From Bacteroidales bacterium (GTDB lineage Bacteria > Bacteroidota > Bacteroidia > Bacteroidales > UBA932): a DNA stretch of 64,000 nt. The DNA is taken from the NCBI GenBank assembly GCA_024401695.1, contig JAKSKN010000003.1, forward strand, positions 164,837-228,836, given 5' to 3'. This document shows positions 1-8,806 of this stretch, one piece after another (the stretch's first letter is position 1; the number at the start of each line of letters is the position of its first letter). The notes under the pieces are model-generated. The model was not told where the DNA came from, did not search any database, and saw only the letters and a program-made list of their open reading frames with translations. A program made the position numbers and the translations under genes.

Positions 1-27
1 CTTATGTAATTATTGAGGCTTAAGAGT

Positions 28-657
28 ATGAAACTTTCAGTTTTAAAGATCGACGGAACCAAATCCGGCAAGGAAGTCGAACTCGCAGACAGCGTATTCG
101 CAATTGAGCCTAACGACCACGCCATTTATCTTGACGTAGTCCAGTATCTCGCAAACCAGCGTCACGGCAATGCCAAGACCAAGGACCGCAGCGAGATTGC
201 GCACAGCACCAAGAAGCTTGGTCGCCAGAAGGGCGGCGGCGGTGCTCGTCACGGTAGCCTTAAGGCCAATATCTTCGTAGGCGGCGGCCGCGTTTTCGGT
301 CCGGTGCCACGTTTCTATCATAACAAGTTGAACAAGAAGGTCAAGGCCCTCGCCCGCAAGTCCGCCCTTTCATACAAGGCGCAGGAGAATGCGATCATCG
401 TTCTTGAGCCGTTCGCAATGGATGCACCTAAGACCAAGGAGTTCCTCAAGATCAACGAGGCTATCAAGGCCGGCGATCGCAAGGTCCTCTACGTGCTCCC
501 TGAAAATTCAACCAATATTTTCCTTTCATCCCGCAACCTTCCTCAGGTGAATGTCATTTCCGTTGACGAAATCAACACCTACGCTATCATGAATGCCAAT
601 ACTCTGGTAATGGTAGACGGTGTCCAGGACATCCTCGCCGAGAGAAACATGCGCTAA
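28..657 (+). CDS. rplD: 50S ribosomal protein L4
   Basis: This protein binds 23S rRNA early in large-subunit assembly, and its extended loop lines the peptide exit tunnel. The product has 209 residues, close to the usual 200-210. The basic Gly-rich stretch GRQKGGGGARHG, typical of the L4 loop, lies in the first third. I chose the ATG at 28 rather than the in-frame TTG at 13 because the protein then opens with the normal KLSVLKIDG beta strand. A weak purine-rich TGAGG lies 9 bases upstream. It is the first complete gene here; rplC and rpsJ should lie outside the window. rplW follows 12 bases downstream in the same operon. Confidence 0.97.
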   Translation: MKLSVLKIDGTKSGKEVELADSVFAIEPNDHAIYLDVVQYLANQRHGNAKTKDRSEIAHSTKKLGRQKGGGGARHGSLKANIFVGGGRVFGPVPRFYHNKLNKKVKALARKSALSYKAQENAIIVLEPFAMDAPKTKEFLKINEAIKAGDRKVLYVLPENSTNIFLSSRNLPQVNVISVDEINTYAIMNANTLVMVDGVQDILAERNMR

Positions 658-669
658 ACGAACACGAAG

Positions 670-960
670 ATGGGAATCATTATTAAGCCAATCGTAACAG
701 AGAAGTTGACGGCTCAGGGCGAAAAGTTGAACCGTTATGGCTTCATCGTAAACGCTGATGCCAACAAACTTCAGATCAAGGACGCAGTCGAGAAGATGTA
801 CAACGTCGTAGTCGCTGACGTCAATACCGTCAATTATCACGGCAAGAGGAAATCCCGCTATACAAAGTCAGGACAGGTCCGCGGCCGTGCTAATCATTAT
901 AAGAAGGCATACATCACTCTTGCCGGTGACGACAAGATTGATTTCTACGCTAATATCTAA
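670..960 (+). CDS. rplW: 50S ribosomal protein L23
   Basis: L23 binds 23S rRNA at the exit of the peptide tunnel and is the docking site for trigger factor and SRP. The 96-residue product has the usual length and fold signature: an N-terminal IIKPIVTEKLT strand/helix, a central KDAVEKMYNVVVADVNT stretch and a basic loop KRKSRYTKSGQVRGR. It lies between rplD and rplB in canonical S10 order with short spacers, so it is surely co-transcribed. Confidence 0.97.
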   Translation: MGIIIKPIVTEKLTAQGEKLNRYGFIVNADANKLQIKDAVEKMYNVVVADVNTVNYHGKRKSRYTKSGQVRGRANHYKKAYITLAGDDKIDFYANI

Positions 961-975
961 TAGGAGGTTCAGACA

Positions 976-1800
976 ATGGCAGTAAGAAAATTCAAGCCGG
1001 TTACTCCCGGTCAAAGAAACAAAGTGATCAGCACCTTTGAGGAGATCACCACCAACAAGCCTCAGAAATCATTGCTGGAGCCTCTCAAGAGCACAGGCGG
1101 ACGTAACAACACCGGTCAGATGACCGTTCGTTACCTCGGCGGCGGCCACAAGAAAATGTACCGTATCATCGACTTCCTCCGCGACAAGGACGACTGCACC
1201 GCTACCGTTCTCACGATCGAGTACGATCCTAACCGTAGCGCACGCATCGCTCTCGTGCAGTACACAGACGGCGAGAAGAGATACATCATCGCCCCTAAGG
1301 ACCTCAAGGTCGGCCAGGTTATCGCATCCGGCAGCGGTGTTGCTCCGGAAGTCGGCAACTGTCTTCCTCTGAGTGAAATTCCAGTTGGTACCATCGTTCA
1401 CAACATTGAGCTCCGTCCTGGTCAGGGTGCCGCTATGGCCCGTTCAGCCGGTACTTTCGCTCAGCTCGCAGCCCGCGAGGGAATCCACGCTGTTCTCCGC
1501 CTGCCTTCAGGTGAGACCCGTATGGTTCTCGTAAGCTGCCGTGCTACCGTTGGTCAGGTATCCAACGCAGATCACAACCTCGAAAGTCACGGTAAGGCCG
1601 GTCGCAAGCGTTGGCTTGGCAAACGTCCTCACAACCGTGGTGTTGTTATGAACCCTGTTGATCACCCGATGGGTGGTGGTGAAGGCCGTGCATCAGGTGG
1701 ACATCCACGTTCACGCAAGGGCTTGCCAGCTAAGGGATACAAGACTCGTAATCCTAAGGCTCAATCCAACAAGTTCATCATCGAGAGAAGAAAGAAATAA
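976..1800 (+). CDS. rplB: 50S ribosomal protein L2
   Basis: L2 is a core large-subunit protein near the peptidyl transferase centre and is needed for subunit association. The 274-residue length is standard. The C-terminal third carries the hallmark region with [18 protein letters not shown], whose His lies close to the active centre, followed by the basic [16 protein letters not shown] tail. A full Shine-Dalgarno AGGAGGT (962-968) stands 7 bases before the ATG, which is unusual for this phylum. Confidence 0.98.
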   Translation: MAVRKFKPVTPGQRNKVISTFEEITTNKPQKSLLEPLKSTGGRNNTGQMTVRYLGGGHKKMYRIIDFLRDKDDCTATVLTIEYDPNRSARIALVQYTDGEKRYIIAPKDLKVGQVIASGSGVAPEVGNCLPLSEIPVGTIVHNIELRPGQGAAMARSAGTFAQLAAREGIHAVLRLPSGETRMVLVSCRATVGQVSNADHNLESHGKAGRKRWLGKRPHNRGVVMNPVDHPMGGGEGRASGGHPRSRKGLPAKGYKTRNPKAQSNKFIIERRKK

Positions 1801-1823
1801 CAGGAATTAAACTTTAGAGATTT

Positions 1824-2096
1824 ATGAGTCGCTCATTAAGAAAAGGTCCATACATCCAGGAAGCCCTGGAGAAAAGAGTTCTTGCTATGAATGATGGTAG
1901 CAAGAAGAAGGAAGTGGTCAAGACCTGGTCACGTGCCAGCATGATCTCTCCTGACTTTATCGGCCATACTATCGCAGTTCACAACGGTAACAAGTTTATC
2001 CCTGTTTACGTAACTGAGCAGATGGTTGGTCACAAGCTCGGCGAATTCGCCCCTACTCGCAACTTCCGCGGACATTCAGGTAACAATAAGAAGTAA
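1824..2096 (+). CDS. rpsS: 30S ribosomal protein S19
   Basis: S19 forms a complex with S13 in the head of the small subunit and contacts the A-site tRNA region. The 90-residue product starts with [10 protein letters not shown] and contains [21 protein letters not shown] and [12 protein letters not shown], all family signatures. It lies between rplB and rplV in normal S10 order. No strong Shine-Dalgarno is visible in front of the ATG. Confidence 0.98.
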   Translation: MSRSLRKGPYIQEALEKRVLAMNDGSKKKEVVKTWSRASMISPDFIGHTIAVHNGNKFIPVYVTEQMVGHKLGEFAPTRNFRGHSGNNKK

Positions 2097-2101
2097 TCAT
2101 T

Positions 2102-2518
2102 ATGGGAAAGCGTAAAAGACTTATGGCTGAAAGCCTCAAGGAGGCCAAGAAGGTTACAGCAGTTGCAAAACTGAATGACGTCCCTACTTCTCCACGCAAG
2201 ATGCGTCTCGTTGCAGACACAGTCCGTGGTGTAGAAGTTAACCACGCACTCGATCTTTTGAAATTCTCAAAGAGAGAGGCTTCTATCCGTCTCGAAAAAC
2301 TTCTCCGCAGCGCTATCGCAAACTGGGAAGCCAAGAACCCGGACAAGAGCAAAGATTTGGATAATGGCAATGTCTATGTCAAGACTATCATGGTTGATGA
2401 AGGCCGCACTCTCAAGCGCATCCGTCCGTGCCCTCAGGGCCGCGCCGGCCGCATCCGCAAGCGTTCCAACCACGTCACCATCATCCTCGATGTAAAACAA
2501 CCAGTGGAGAATAAATAA
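2102..2518 (+). CDS. rplV: 50S ribosomal protein L22
   Basis: L22 contacts all domains of 23S rRNA and its hairpin narrows the exit tunnel. The 138-residue protein has the family core [14 protein letters not shown] and the C-terminal [19 protein letters not shown] hairpin. It carries about 25 extra N-terminal residues ([20 protein letters not shown]) compared with short forms. An internal in-frame Met at residue 8 is an alternative start, but the ATG at 2102 sits 5 bases after the rpsS stop and fits the tight operon spacing. Confidence 0.95.
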   Translation: MGKRKRLMAESLKEAKKVTAVAKLNDVPTSPRKMRLVADTVRGVEVNHALDLLKFSKREASIRLEKLLRSAIANWEAKNPDKSKDLDNGNVYVKTIMVDEGRTLKRIRPCPQGRAGRIRKRSNHVTIILDVKQPVENK

Positions 2519-2519
2519 T

Positions 2520-3281
2520 ATGGGACAGAAAACTAATCCTATTAGCAACAGAATCGGTATCACCCGTGGTTGGGACTCTAACTGGTGTGGTGGTAACTAT
2601 GCTGAGAAGATCGCAGAAGACTACGAGATTCGCAAATATCTTGGTAACCGTCTCGCTAAGGCCAGCCTCAGCAGAATCGTTATCGAGAGAACCCTCAAGC
2701 TCATCACTGTTACAATCTACGCAGCTCGTCCGGGCTTCATCATCGGCAAGGGCGGCACTGAGGTTGACAAACTCAAGGAAGAGCTCAAGAAGGTCACAAA
2801 GAAAGACGTCCAGATCAATATCTACGAGGTTAAGCGCCCGGAGGTTGATGCTCACATCGTTTCCGACAGCATCGCCCGTCAGATTGAAGGCCGTGTTTCT
2901 TATCGTCGCGCCATCAAGATGGCCGTTGCCAACACAATGCGTGTCGGTGCAGAAGGTATCAAGGTTCAGATCAGCGGTCGCGTAGGTGGCGCTGAAATGG
3001 CCCGTTCAGAAATGTTCAAGGAAGGTCGTACACCTCTCCATACTTTCCGCGCAGATATCGACTATGCACTTGCAGTTGCAAACACCAAGGTTGGTACCCT
3101 CGGTATCAAGGTTTGGATCTGCAACGGTGAGCGTTACGGCAAGCAGGACCTCACCCCTGCAGCGCTTGCAGCAGCAAACGCCCAGGCAGCAGGCCAGCAG
3201 AACCGTGGCGGCAACCGCGGAGACCGTCGCCCTCGTCGTGACGGCGACCGTGACCGTCGTCCTCGTCGCGAGCAGAAGTAA
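2520..3281 (+). CDS. rpsC: 30S ribosomal protein S3
   Basis: S3 lies at the mRNA entry channel of the small subunit. The N-terminal domain, the KH domain with the GxxG-type loop [16 protein letters not shown], and the C-terminal S3 domain with [13 protein letters not shown] are all present. The 253-residue length exceeds the 230-odd common form because of a low-complexity Arg/Asp/Gly-rich tail (about the last 30 residues). The ATG follows the rplV stop by 1 base. rplP should follow in canonical S10 operons; here an intrinsic terminator and unrelated genes follow instead. Confidence 0.97.
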   Translation: MGQKTNPISNRIGITRGWDSNWCGGNYAEKIAEDYEIRKYLGNRLAKASLSRIVIERTLKLITVTIYAARPGFIIGKGGTEVDKLKEELKKVTKKDVQINIYEVKRPEVDAHIVSDSIARQIEGRVSYRRAIKMAVANTMRVGAEGIKVQISGRVGGAEMARSEMFKEGRTPLHTFRADIDYALAVANTKVGTLGIKVWICNGERYGKQDLTPAALAAANAQAAGQQNRGGNRGDRRPRRDGDRDRRPRREQK

Positions 3282-3309
3282 TTTCGTAAGAAAATTACTA
3301 TATTTAATG

Positions 3310-3340
3310 CCGGTTTCGGGTTTCCGAGACCGGTTTTTTT
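3310..3340 (+). terminator. Intrinsic terminator ending the rplD-rpsC transcript
   Basis: A 10-bp stem (3310-3319 with 3324-3333, one G-U wobble) and a 4-base loop are followed by seven T (3334-3340). The T run ends one base before the uvrC ATG. It separates the first half of the S10 operon from uvrC. Confidence 0.9.
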
Positions 3341-5134
3341 ATGGACATCAGAGAAAAGATCACATTGCTGCCTCATCAACCGGGAGTGTACAGATACTAT
3401 AACTCCGAAGGTTCGGTGATCTATGTCGGCAAGGCCAAGGATCTCAACAAGAGGGTAGCCCAGTATTTCGTGGATCCTGCCCGGCTCAATACAAAGACAC
3501 GCCTGCTGGTGTCAAAGATCGCAGACGTCCAGTATTCGGTGGTGGACTCCGAGGCCGACGCCCTGCTGCTTGAGAACAACCTCATCAAACAGTACAAGCC
3601 GCGGTACAACATCCTCCTGAAGGACTCGAAGACCTATCCGTGGATATGCATCACGAATGAGGAGTTTCCGAAAGTGCTGCTTACCCGCCGGGTCGATAAG
3701 AACGGTTCCAGGTATTTCGGCCCGTACAGTTCCGTCATGCACGCAAGGGCCCTGCTTGAGTTCTTCCGCAGCAATTATCCCCTCCGTAGCTGCAAGTACA
3801 AGATCACGTCTGACGCCATACTCCGGCACAAGTTCCGCCCCTGTCTCGATATGCACATCGGCCGATGCCGGGGATGTTGCGTGGGCGGTGTCTCCAGAGA
3901 GGAGTATAATTCCTGGATAGCGGAGATAGAACATCTGCTTACCGGAGGGGTGAATGACATAATCCGCAGTTACAAGGCTCAGATGCAGGCCGCTTCTGAT
4001 GAATTGAACTTTGAGCTTGCCCAGCAGTATAAACTCAAGATAGATGCATTGCAGCAGCATTACTCCAAGTCGATCATCACTGCTGCAGGAGAGCGGGACG
4101 TGGACGTGTTCTCCCTCGTCTTCGATGGTCTCGAGGCCTTTGGCAATTTCCTCCGCATCCGCGGAGGCGCGATCATCCAGTCTCTCAACCTCGGCTTCAG
4201 GATGCAGATAGAAGAAGAGCAGGCCGCCGTGCTGAGCACCTTCGTTGCTGAGATAGAATCCAAGTTCGGTGAGCTGAGCAAGGAAATCATTGTGCCGTTC
4301 CTTCCTGACGTAAGGATTGAAGGTGTGAATTTCAGAATACCCGTCAGGGGAGACAAGCTTGCTCTTCTGGAACTGAGTGCCAAGAACTCCAGGGAGTTCC
4401 GCTTCAATTCCCTCAAGCAGCGCGAGCATACCAACCCGGACGAGTTTCACGCCGCCGTGGTCGAAGAACTGCGCAAGGCACTGGGAATGGATGTGGCTCC
4501 CGAGCACATTGAATGCTTCGACAACTCAAACACGCAGGGCACGAATCCTGTTGCTGCCTGCGTGGTGTTCCGGGGCGGAGTCCCGGCAAAGAGCGATTAC
4601 CGCAAGTTCAAGATAAAGACCGTCGTCGGTGCCAATGACTATGCTTCGATGAAAGAAGTGGTCAACCGCCGCTATTCGCGTATGCTTGAGGAAAATCCGG
4701 ATGACCTGCCGCAGCTTGTGGTCATTGACGGTGGCAAGGGGCAGTTGAATTTCGCCTGGCAGGCGCTCTGTGAGCTTGGTATTCAGGACAGATTTACCGT
4801 AGTGGGCCTTGCCGAGAGGATGGAAGAGATTATCCGTGTGGCAGACCCGTATCCGCTCTTCCTTGACAGGAATTCGCAGGCCTTCAAGCTTATAACTCAC
4901 GTGCGCGACGAAGCACACCGTTTCGGAATCACCTTCCACCGTTCGCTTCGCAGCAAATCCCAGATCAACTCCGCGCTCCGCGCGATCAAAGGAGTCGGAG
5001 AACAGACGGAGCAGCGGCTGCTGATGCATTTCGGCAGCGTGGCGAGGATAGCCGCTGCGCCCGAATCCGACATTGCCAAACTTGTCGGCGATTCCCTTGC
5101 AAACAGAATCAAAACACAATTGAACAATGACTAA
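3341..5134 (+). CDS. uvrC: Excinuclease ABC subunit C
   Basis: UvrC makes both incisions around a DNA lesion in nucleotide excision repair after UvrAB recognition. The 597-residue protein has the GIY-YIG nuclease at the N-terminus (GVYRYY about 15-20, YVGKAK about 28-33), a Cys-containing segment near 170-180 (HIGRCRGCCVGG), a UVR-like helix pair (about 200-235), the RNase H-like second nuclease (ECFDNSNTQG, VVIDGGKGQL) and C-terminal helix-hairpin-helix motifs (IKGVGEQTEQRLL). The ATG directly abuts the T run of the rpsC terminator, so there is no room for a normal leader unless transcription reads through or starts inside the hairpin. It overlaps pnuC by 8 bases. Confidence 0.97.
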   Translation: MDIREKITLLPHQPGVYRYYNSEGSVIYVGKAKDLNKRVAQYFVDPARLNTKTRLLVSKIADVQYSVVDSEADALLLENNLIKQYKPRYNILLKDSKTYPWICITNEEFPKVLLTRRVDKNGSRYFGPYSSVMHARALLEFFRSNYPLRSCKYKITSDAILRHKFRPCLDMHIGRCRGCCVGGVSREEYNSWIAEIEHLLTGGVNDIIRSYKAQMQAASDELNFELAQQYKLKIDALQQHYSKSIITAAGERDVDVFSLVFDGLEAFGNFLRIRGGAIIQSLNLGFRMQIEEEQAAVLSTFVAEIESKFGELSKEIIVPFLPDVRIEGVNFRIPVRGDKLALLELSAKNSREFRFNSLKQREHTNPDEFHAAVVEELRKALGMDVAPEHIECFDNSNTQGTNPVAACVVFRGGVPAKSDYRKFKIKTVVGANDYASMKEVVNRRYSRMLEENPDDLPQLVVIDGGKGQLNFAWQALCELGIQDRFTVVGLAERMEEIIRVADPYPLFLDRNSQAFKLITHVRDEAHRFGITFHRSLRSKSQINSALRAIKGVGEQTEQRLLMHFGSVARIAAAPESDIAKLVGDSLANRIKTQLNND

Positions 5135-5861
5135 GGAAGAAATCTTCAACAAAGTTTTCAATGCCTTCATCCTGATTGGAATGACGGTCGCAATGATATT
5201 GACCACAATCATCAAGCTGAAGGCTGCCGATTCCGGACAATACCTCCTGATAATTGCGGCATTCGGTTCACTGATGGGGGTGCTGTCAACAGTCTGCTCC
5301 GCAAACGGGAAGATCCTGACATTCCTTTTCGGAATACTGGACGTGTCCATCTATGCGGTGATGTGCTTCATCGGAGCTAAATATGGCAATGCGGCATTGC
5401 ACGCGTTGTATTTCTTCCCGATGCAATTCGTCGGCTTCTTCCAGTGGAAAAAACGCGGCGCCGGTTCCTCTTCGAAATTGAAGGCCCGCCGTTTCACTCC
5501 GAAACAGTGGCTTATGTTCGGGGCCATTTTCCTTGCCGCCTCGGTTGTGGTCTATCTTATCCTGAGCCGTTTTGACAAGACGGCAGCCGACCATTTCATA
5601 AAGGTGGCGGTGCTTGCGGATGCGGTATCCACTGTCTGCAACATCCTCGGTCAGATGCTCCTCTCAACGGCCTATATGGAGCAGTGGTATTTCTGGATAG
5701 GGGTCAACATATTTTCAATAGTGATGTGGGCGGTAACACTTTCCAAAGGCGAAGGAGACACATCATATTCGCTGATATACATCATCAAATACTCGTTCTA
5801 TCTGCTGAATTCATTCAATGGTCTGAGAATCTGGATGGGTTTGAGCCGGGAAGGCCGTTAG
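5127..5861 (+). CDS. pnuC: PnuC-type nicotinamide riboside (vitamin B) transporter
   Basis: PnuC proteins are SWEET-like membrane facilitators that take up nicotinamide riboside or a related B-vitamin precursor, trapped inside by phosphorylation. The 244-residue protein has about seven hydrophobic segments, the motif LHALYFFPMQFVGFFQWKK and a WFWIGVNIFSIVMW segment matching the family's W-x3-N signature. The substrate is inferred; thiamine-specific relatives look alike. It overlaps uvrC by 8 bases (ATGACTAA), so the two are translationally coupled. Confidence 0.85.
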   Translation: MTKEEIFNKVFNAFILIGMTVAMILTTIIKLKAADSGQYLLIIAAFGSLMGVLSTVCSANGKILTFLFGILDVSIYAVMCFIGAKYGNAALHALYFFPMQFVGFFQWKKRGAGSSSKLKARRFTPKQWLMFGAIFLAASVVVYLILSRFDKTAADHFIKVAVLADAVSTVCNILGQMLLSTAYMEQWYFWIGVNIFSIVMWAVTLSKGEGDTSYSLIYIIKYSFYLLNSFNGLRIWMGLSREGR

Positions 5862-5892
5862 TTGCGTTATTAATAAATAATTGTTATCTTTG
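5861..5892 (+). promoter_or_regulatory. Bacteroidota-type promoter of acpP
   Basis: A -33 GTTG (5861-5864), a 20-base spacer and a -7 box TATCTTTG (5885-5892) match the TTTG-N19-21-TAnnTTTG consensus. The acpP ATG lies about 50 bases downstream. Confidence 0.75.
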
Positions 5893-5944
5893 TGGCTCGA
5901 AAGTTTGGTTTGAAGTACTAATATAAACTAAATAACTAGCAATT

Positions 5945-6193
5945 ATGGAATACGAAGAAATCGTAAAGAAGGTGAAGGCGATCATCGTTGACAAACTCGG
6001 TGTTGAAGCCTCTGAAGTTACAGAGACTGCCAATTTCACAAATGATCTCGGAGCTGACTCTCTCGATACAGTAGAACTTCTTATGGAATTTGAGAAAGTG
6101 TTCGGCATCAAGATTCCAGATGAGGAGACCAGCACAATCGTAACTGTAAAGGACGCAGTTGACAAGGTTGCTGAAAAGCTTGCTCAGAACTAA
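5945..6193 (+). CDS. acpP: Acyl carrier protein
   Basis: ACP carries acyl chains as thioesters on 4'-phosphopantetheine during fatty acid synthesis. The 82-residue acidic protein has the attachment motif [13 protein letters not shown] with the modified Ser at residue 39. It has its own promoter and terminator. It stands apart from fabF and other fatty-acid genes, none of which is in this window. Confidence 0.97.
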   Translation: MEYEEIVKKVKAIIVDKLGVEASEVTETANFTNDLGADSLDTVELLMEFEKVFGIKIPDEETSTIVTVKDAVDKVAEKLAQN

Positions 6194-6222
6194 GTCGTTT
6201 TTAAACAGTAGACAACACAATA

Positions 6223-6256
6223 ATCAAGGCTGCCCGCAGGCAGCCTTGATTTATTT
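6223..6256 (+). terminator. Terminator between acpP and the DUF4270 gene
   Basis: A perfect 12-bp inverted repeat (6223-6234 with 6239-6250) with a CGCA loop is followed by a T-rich stretch on the plus strand. It lies between two convergent genes and probably works in both directions. Confidence 0.85.
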
Positions 6257-6266
6257 GTATTCATTC

Positions 6267-7925
6267 CTATTCCGATTTCTTCGGCAGCGAGAATACCAGT
6301 TTGAGAGTTGGGACGGCACCCTCGGCATCCGGACCGTTGAGGGCAGCCTTGTAGAAGCGGTCCTTGTCCAGCTGCCTCGTGACAGACTTCTGCGTCTGTG
6401 ACTGGGCGGCGGAGTTGGCGAGCATCGCGTAGCTGTAGTAGTTGTTGTAACCATATCCGCCGTATCCACCGTAGCCGTATCCACCATAACCGCCATAACC
6501 GCCATATCCGCCGTTGTACATACCGTTGTAATAGCTCTGGTATGCGAGGTAATTGTAGTAGTCGCTCATCTCCTTGTTGCCGGCGACGGTGGTGTATGAG
6601 ACCTCATCGGCGAGGATGAGCAGCCAGATGTCATACATCCCTTCGTTGAAGGCTTCTGTCTTGCTGCTTCTTTCGTCGTTCTCGTCGATAAGCAGGATCT
6701 GCTGGAGGTGGTATGAGATGTCAGGAGCGTATTTGTCCTGGGTCCTGTTGATGTCGCCCTGGTTTTCGGTTGCGCTGCTCGTGTCGGAGATGCTTCCGAA
6801 AGTGGTCTTCCCGTCGAAGTTGAGCCGGCAGGTAGGGGACAGGACCTTTGGCCAGAAACGGTCGATGTCCTCATAGTTCTCCGGGAACTTGAACGGCATA
6901 TCCAGAGTGGCTTTGTTGATGATGGCTTTCTTCGGATCGCCGCCGGCTTCAATGATCATATCTTCGGCAATACGCTTGAGCTCTGCCGCCGGAATGCGCG
7001 GCTTGAGGCCGCCGCCGCCTTCGATACGGATTTCAGCAGAGGCTGTGCCCAGGTATGTGTCGCTCTCCTGGGTCGTCATATTCAGGCAGGTCTGAGGATA
7101 TTTGGTGTTGTTCTGGAGAAGGGAGTCGGCCTGGTAGAAATCATATCCGCCGAGGAGGAAATATGACATTGTGTCCTTGCGTACACCATCGAACTCCGCT
7201 TCATAGAGAAGGACGCCGAAGTTGTTCTCAATATATCCGTAGTCAAGGTTGTATTTGACCTGAAGATTGAACATATTGATCCTTCCGCCGTTGGAATTCG
7301 GAACGTTGGTCTCGATGAAGAGTCCCGGGATCTCGGAGCGGAATTCCTCCACATCCTTCAGCGCGCTTTTCGGAAGAGAAAGTATCTTCTGGCCATATTC
7401 CTTCGAGAGATGTACGATGAGGGTGTCTCCGCCGCTGTAGATCGGAGTCCCGCGCGTGAGCCTGGTATCCTTGTGCGGCACTACTTCATTGCACTCGTAA
7501 GTCTTGTCAAAGTCAAACGGCTCCGTCAGTTCGTAAATGTAGAGATTCTGGAAGATCGCATCCTGTCCGTCCTTTGAGATCGAGCAGGAGTCGCGGAGGA
7601 CCGACAGGTAAAAATCCTTGACGACCGGATCCTTGCCGAAGTCCACGCCGTCTTTCTGGTACATAGGTACAAGAGGGAGGGCGGCCGACCTGGTGGTGAG
7701 ACCGTAGTCTTCGTCACGGATGGCGCCGAAGGTTATCCTGGTGTTTGAGAAACCGGAGAGGCCGTCGGCCCTGTCAACAAGTATCTCGGAGATCGGCGCG
7801 CTCTCGACGAACACGTCATACATATCATCGACAGCGAAAAGGTTGCTTCCGATCTGATAATCTGTCTCTACGCAGGCGCAGCAGCAAAGAAGTGCCGCCA
7901 CAAAGGCTGTGAATCTGGATTTCAT
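6267..7925 (-). CDS. DUF4270-family predicted lipoprotein with a Gly-Tyr repeat
   Basis: DUF4270 proteins are Bacteroidetes lipoproteins of unknown function. The 552-residue product has a signal peptide ending in LLCCCAC, a plausible lipobox, so it is probably anchored in the outer membrane. I chose the ATG at 7925, 1 base past the upstream gene's stop, because the signal peptide begins there. Near the C-terminus (minus-strand DNA about 6440-6540) there is a striking run of GGYGGYG-type repeats followed by NNYYSYA. The pairing with the upstream GT5-like gene resembles other Bacteroidales genomes, where the two families occur together; the functional link is unknown. Confidence 0.8.
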   Translation of the reverse strand: MKSRFTAFVAALLCCCACVETDYQIGSNLFAVDDMYDVFVESAPISEILVDRADGLSGFSNTRITFGAIRDEDYGLTTRSAALPLVPMYQKDGVDFGKDPVVKDFYLSVLRDSCSISKDGQDAIFQNLYIYELTEPFDFDKTYECNEVVPHKDTRLTRGTPIYSGGDTLIVHLSKEYGQKILSLPKSALKDVEEFRSEIPGLFIETNVPNSNGGRINMFNLQVKYNLDYGYIENNFGVLLYEAEFDGVRKDTMSYFLLGGYDFYQADSLLQNNTKYPQTCLNMTTQESDTYLGTASAEIRIEGGGGLKPRIPAAELKRIAEDMIIEAGGDPKKAIINKATLDMPFKFPENYEDIDRFWPKVLSPTCRLNFDGKTTFGSISDTSSATENQGDINRTQDKYAPDISYHLQQILLIDENDERSSKTEAFNEGMYDIWLLILADEVSYTTVAGNKEMSDYYNYLAYQSYYNGMYNGGYGGYGGYGGYGYGGYGGYGYNNYYSYAMLANSAAQSQTQKSVTRQLDKDRFYKAALNGPDAEGAVPTLKLVFSLPKKSE

Positions 7926-7926
7926 T

Positions 7927-8745
7927 TTACAACGTTTCATAAAATGCGCTGTATTCGTCGATGTAGCTGCCGTTTTCCAGGGATTCTTTGTTGAACGGAA
8001 GTATAGGCAGACCGAGTTTCTTGCAGTGGTTGACAATGTCCTTGTCCACGCCGTCTGCGCCCAGAATCACACCGTCGGAATACTGAGCTGCCGTTTTTGC
8101 AAGATTGATGCCATCCGGCTGCTCAAGGAACGGAACGTCCTCGCGGGTCAAACCGCCGAATGCCGCCTTCCCGGCGAAATCGGCTGAGAACTTCTCGGAA
8201 GGGATGTCGTCGTACAGGGAAAGGACGACTTTGCTGTTCGAGAAGATAGGATCGTCTTTATATGCCTTTTTGAGATATGCAGGCAGAAGATGGGAGATCC
8301 AGCCCTGGCAGTGGATGACATCGGGCGCCCAGCGGAGCTTCTTGACGGTCTCGAGGACACCGCGTGCGAAGAAGATTGCGCGCTCGTCGTTGTCCGCGAA
8401 GAATTTGCCGTTGGCGTCGGCATAGATCTGTTTGCGACGGAAGTAATCTTCGTTGTCGATGAAATAGACCTGGATGCGGGCGGAGGAGATTGAAGCCACC
8501 TTGATGATCAGCGGCCTGTCAACGTCCCCGATGATGATGTTCATGCCGGAGAGGCGGATGACTTCGTGCAATTGATTTTTGCGTTCGTTGATGCAGCCGT
8601 AGCGCGGCATGAACGAACGTATTTCCATCTTGCGCTCCTGGATACCCTGCGGAAGATACCGTCCGATATTTGCGATATCGGATTCCGGGAGATATGGAAA
8701 TATCTCAGAATTTACAAATAATACTTTTTGCACTAAATTGCCCAT
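7927..8745 (-). CDS. Stand-alone GT5 (glycogen/starch synthase-like) N-terminal domain protein
   Basis: The protein begins like glycogen synthases (KVLFVNSEIFPYLPE) and includes a PDVIHCQGWIS motif similar to the DVVHxHDW region of GT5 enzymes. It is only about 272 residues, versus about 450-480 for a full synthase, so the C-terminal nucleotide-sugar-binding Rossmann domain is missing. Catalytic activity alone is doubtful. Short versions like this are common in Bacteroidales. The ATG at 8745 lies 5 bases after a TATCTTTG box; the GTG at 8733 is an alternative start with a short leader. Confidence 0.75.
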   Translation of the reverse strand: MGNLVQKVLFVNSEIFPYLPESDIANIGRYLPQGIQERKMEIRSFMPRYGCINERKNQLHEVIRLSGMNIIIGDVDRPLIIKVASISSARIQVYFIDNEDYFRRKQIYADANGKFFADNDERAIFFARGVLETVKKLRWAPDVIHCQGWISHLLPAYLKKAYKDDPIFSNSKVVLSLYDDIPSEKFSADFAGKAAFGGLTREDVPFLEQPDGINLAKTAAQYSDGVILGADGVDKDIVNHCKKLGLPILPFNKESLENGSYIDEYSAFYETL

Positions 8746-8750
8746 TTGCA

Positions 8751-8758
8751 CAAAGATA
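8751..8758 (-). promoter_or_regulatory. -7 box of the GT5-like/DUF4270 operon
   Basis: TATCTTTG on the minus strand matches TAnnTTTG. The ATG at 8745 is only 5 bases downstream, so the transcript would be nearly leaderless. No clear -33 box is visible. Confidence 0.6.
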
Positions 8759-8781
8759 GCCATTTTTTTTGATTTTATCGC

Positions 8782-8789
8782 TATCTTTG
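8782..8789 (+). promoter_or_regulatory. -7 box of the ftsX operon
   Basis: TATCTTTG on the plus strand, 17 bases before the ftsX ATG at 8807. It is divergent from the -7 box at 8751-8758. No good -33 element is seen at the right distance. Confidence 0.6.
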
Positions 8790-8806
8790 GGCTCGTAATC
8801 GAAGTT

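Noticed and set aside
3512-4507. 331-codon ORF antisense to uvrC
   Set aside because: It lies entirely opposite a clearly real gene, has low-complexity Leu/Val-rich composition typical of reverse-frame reading and no own promoter.
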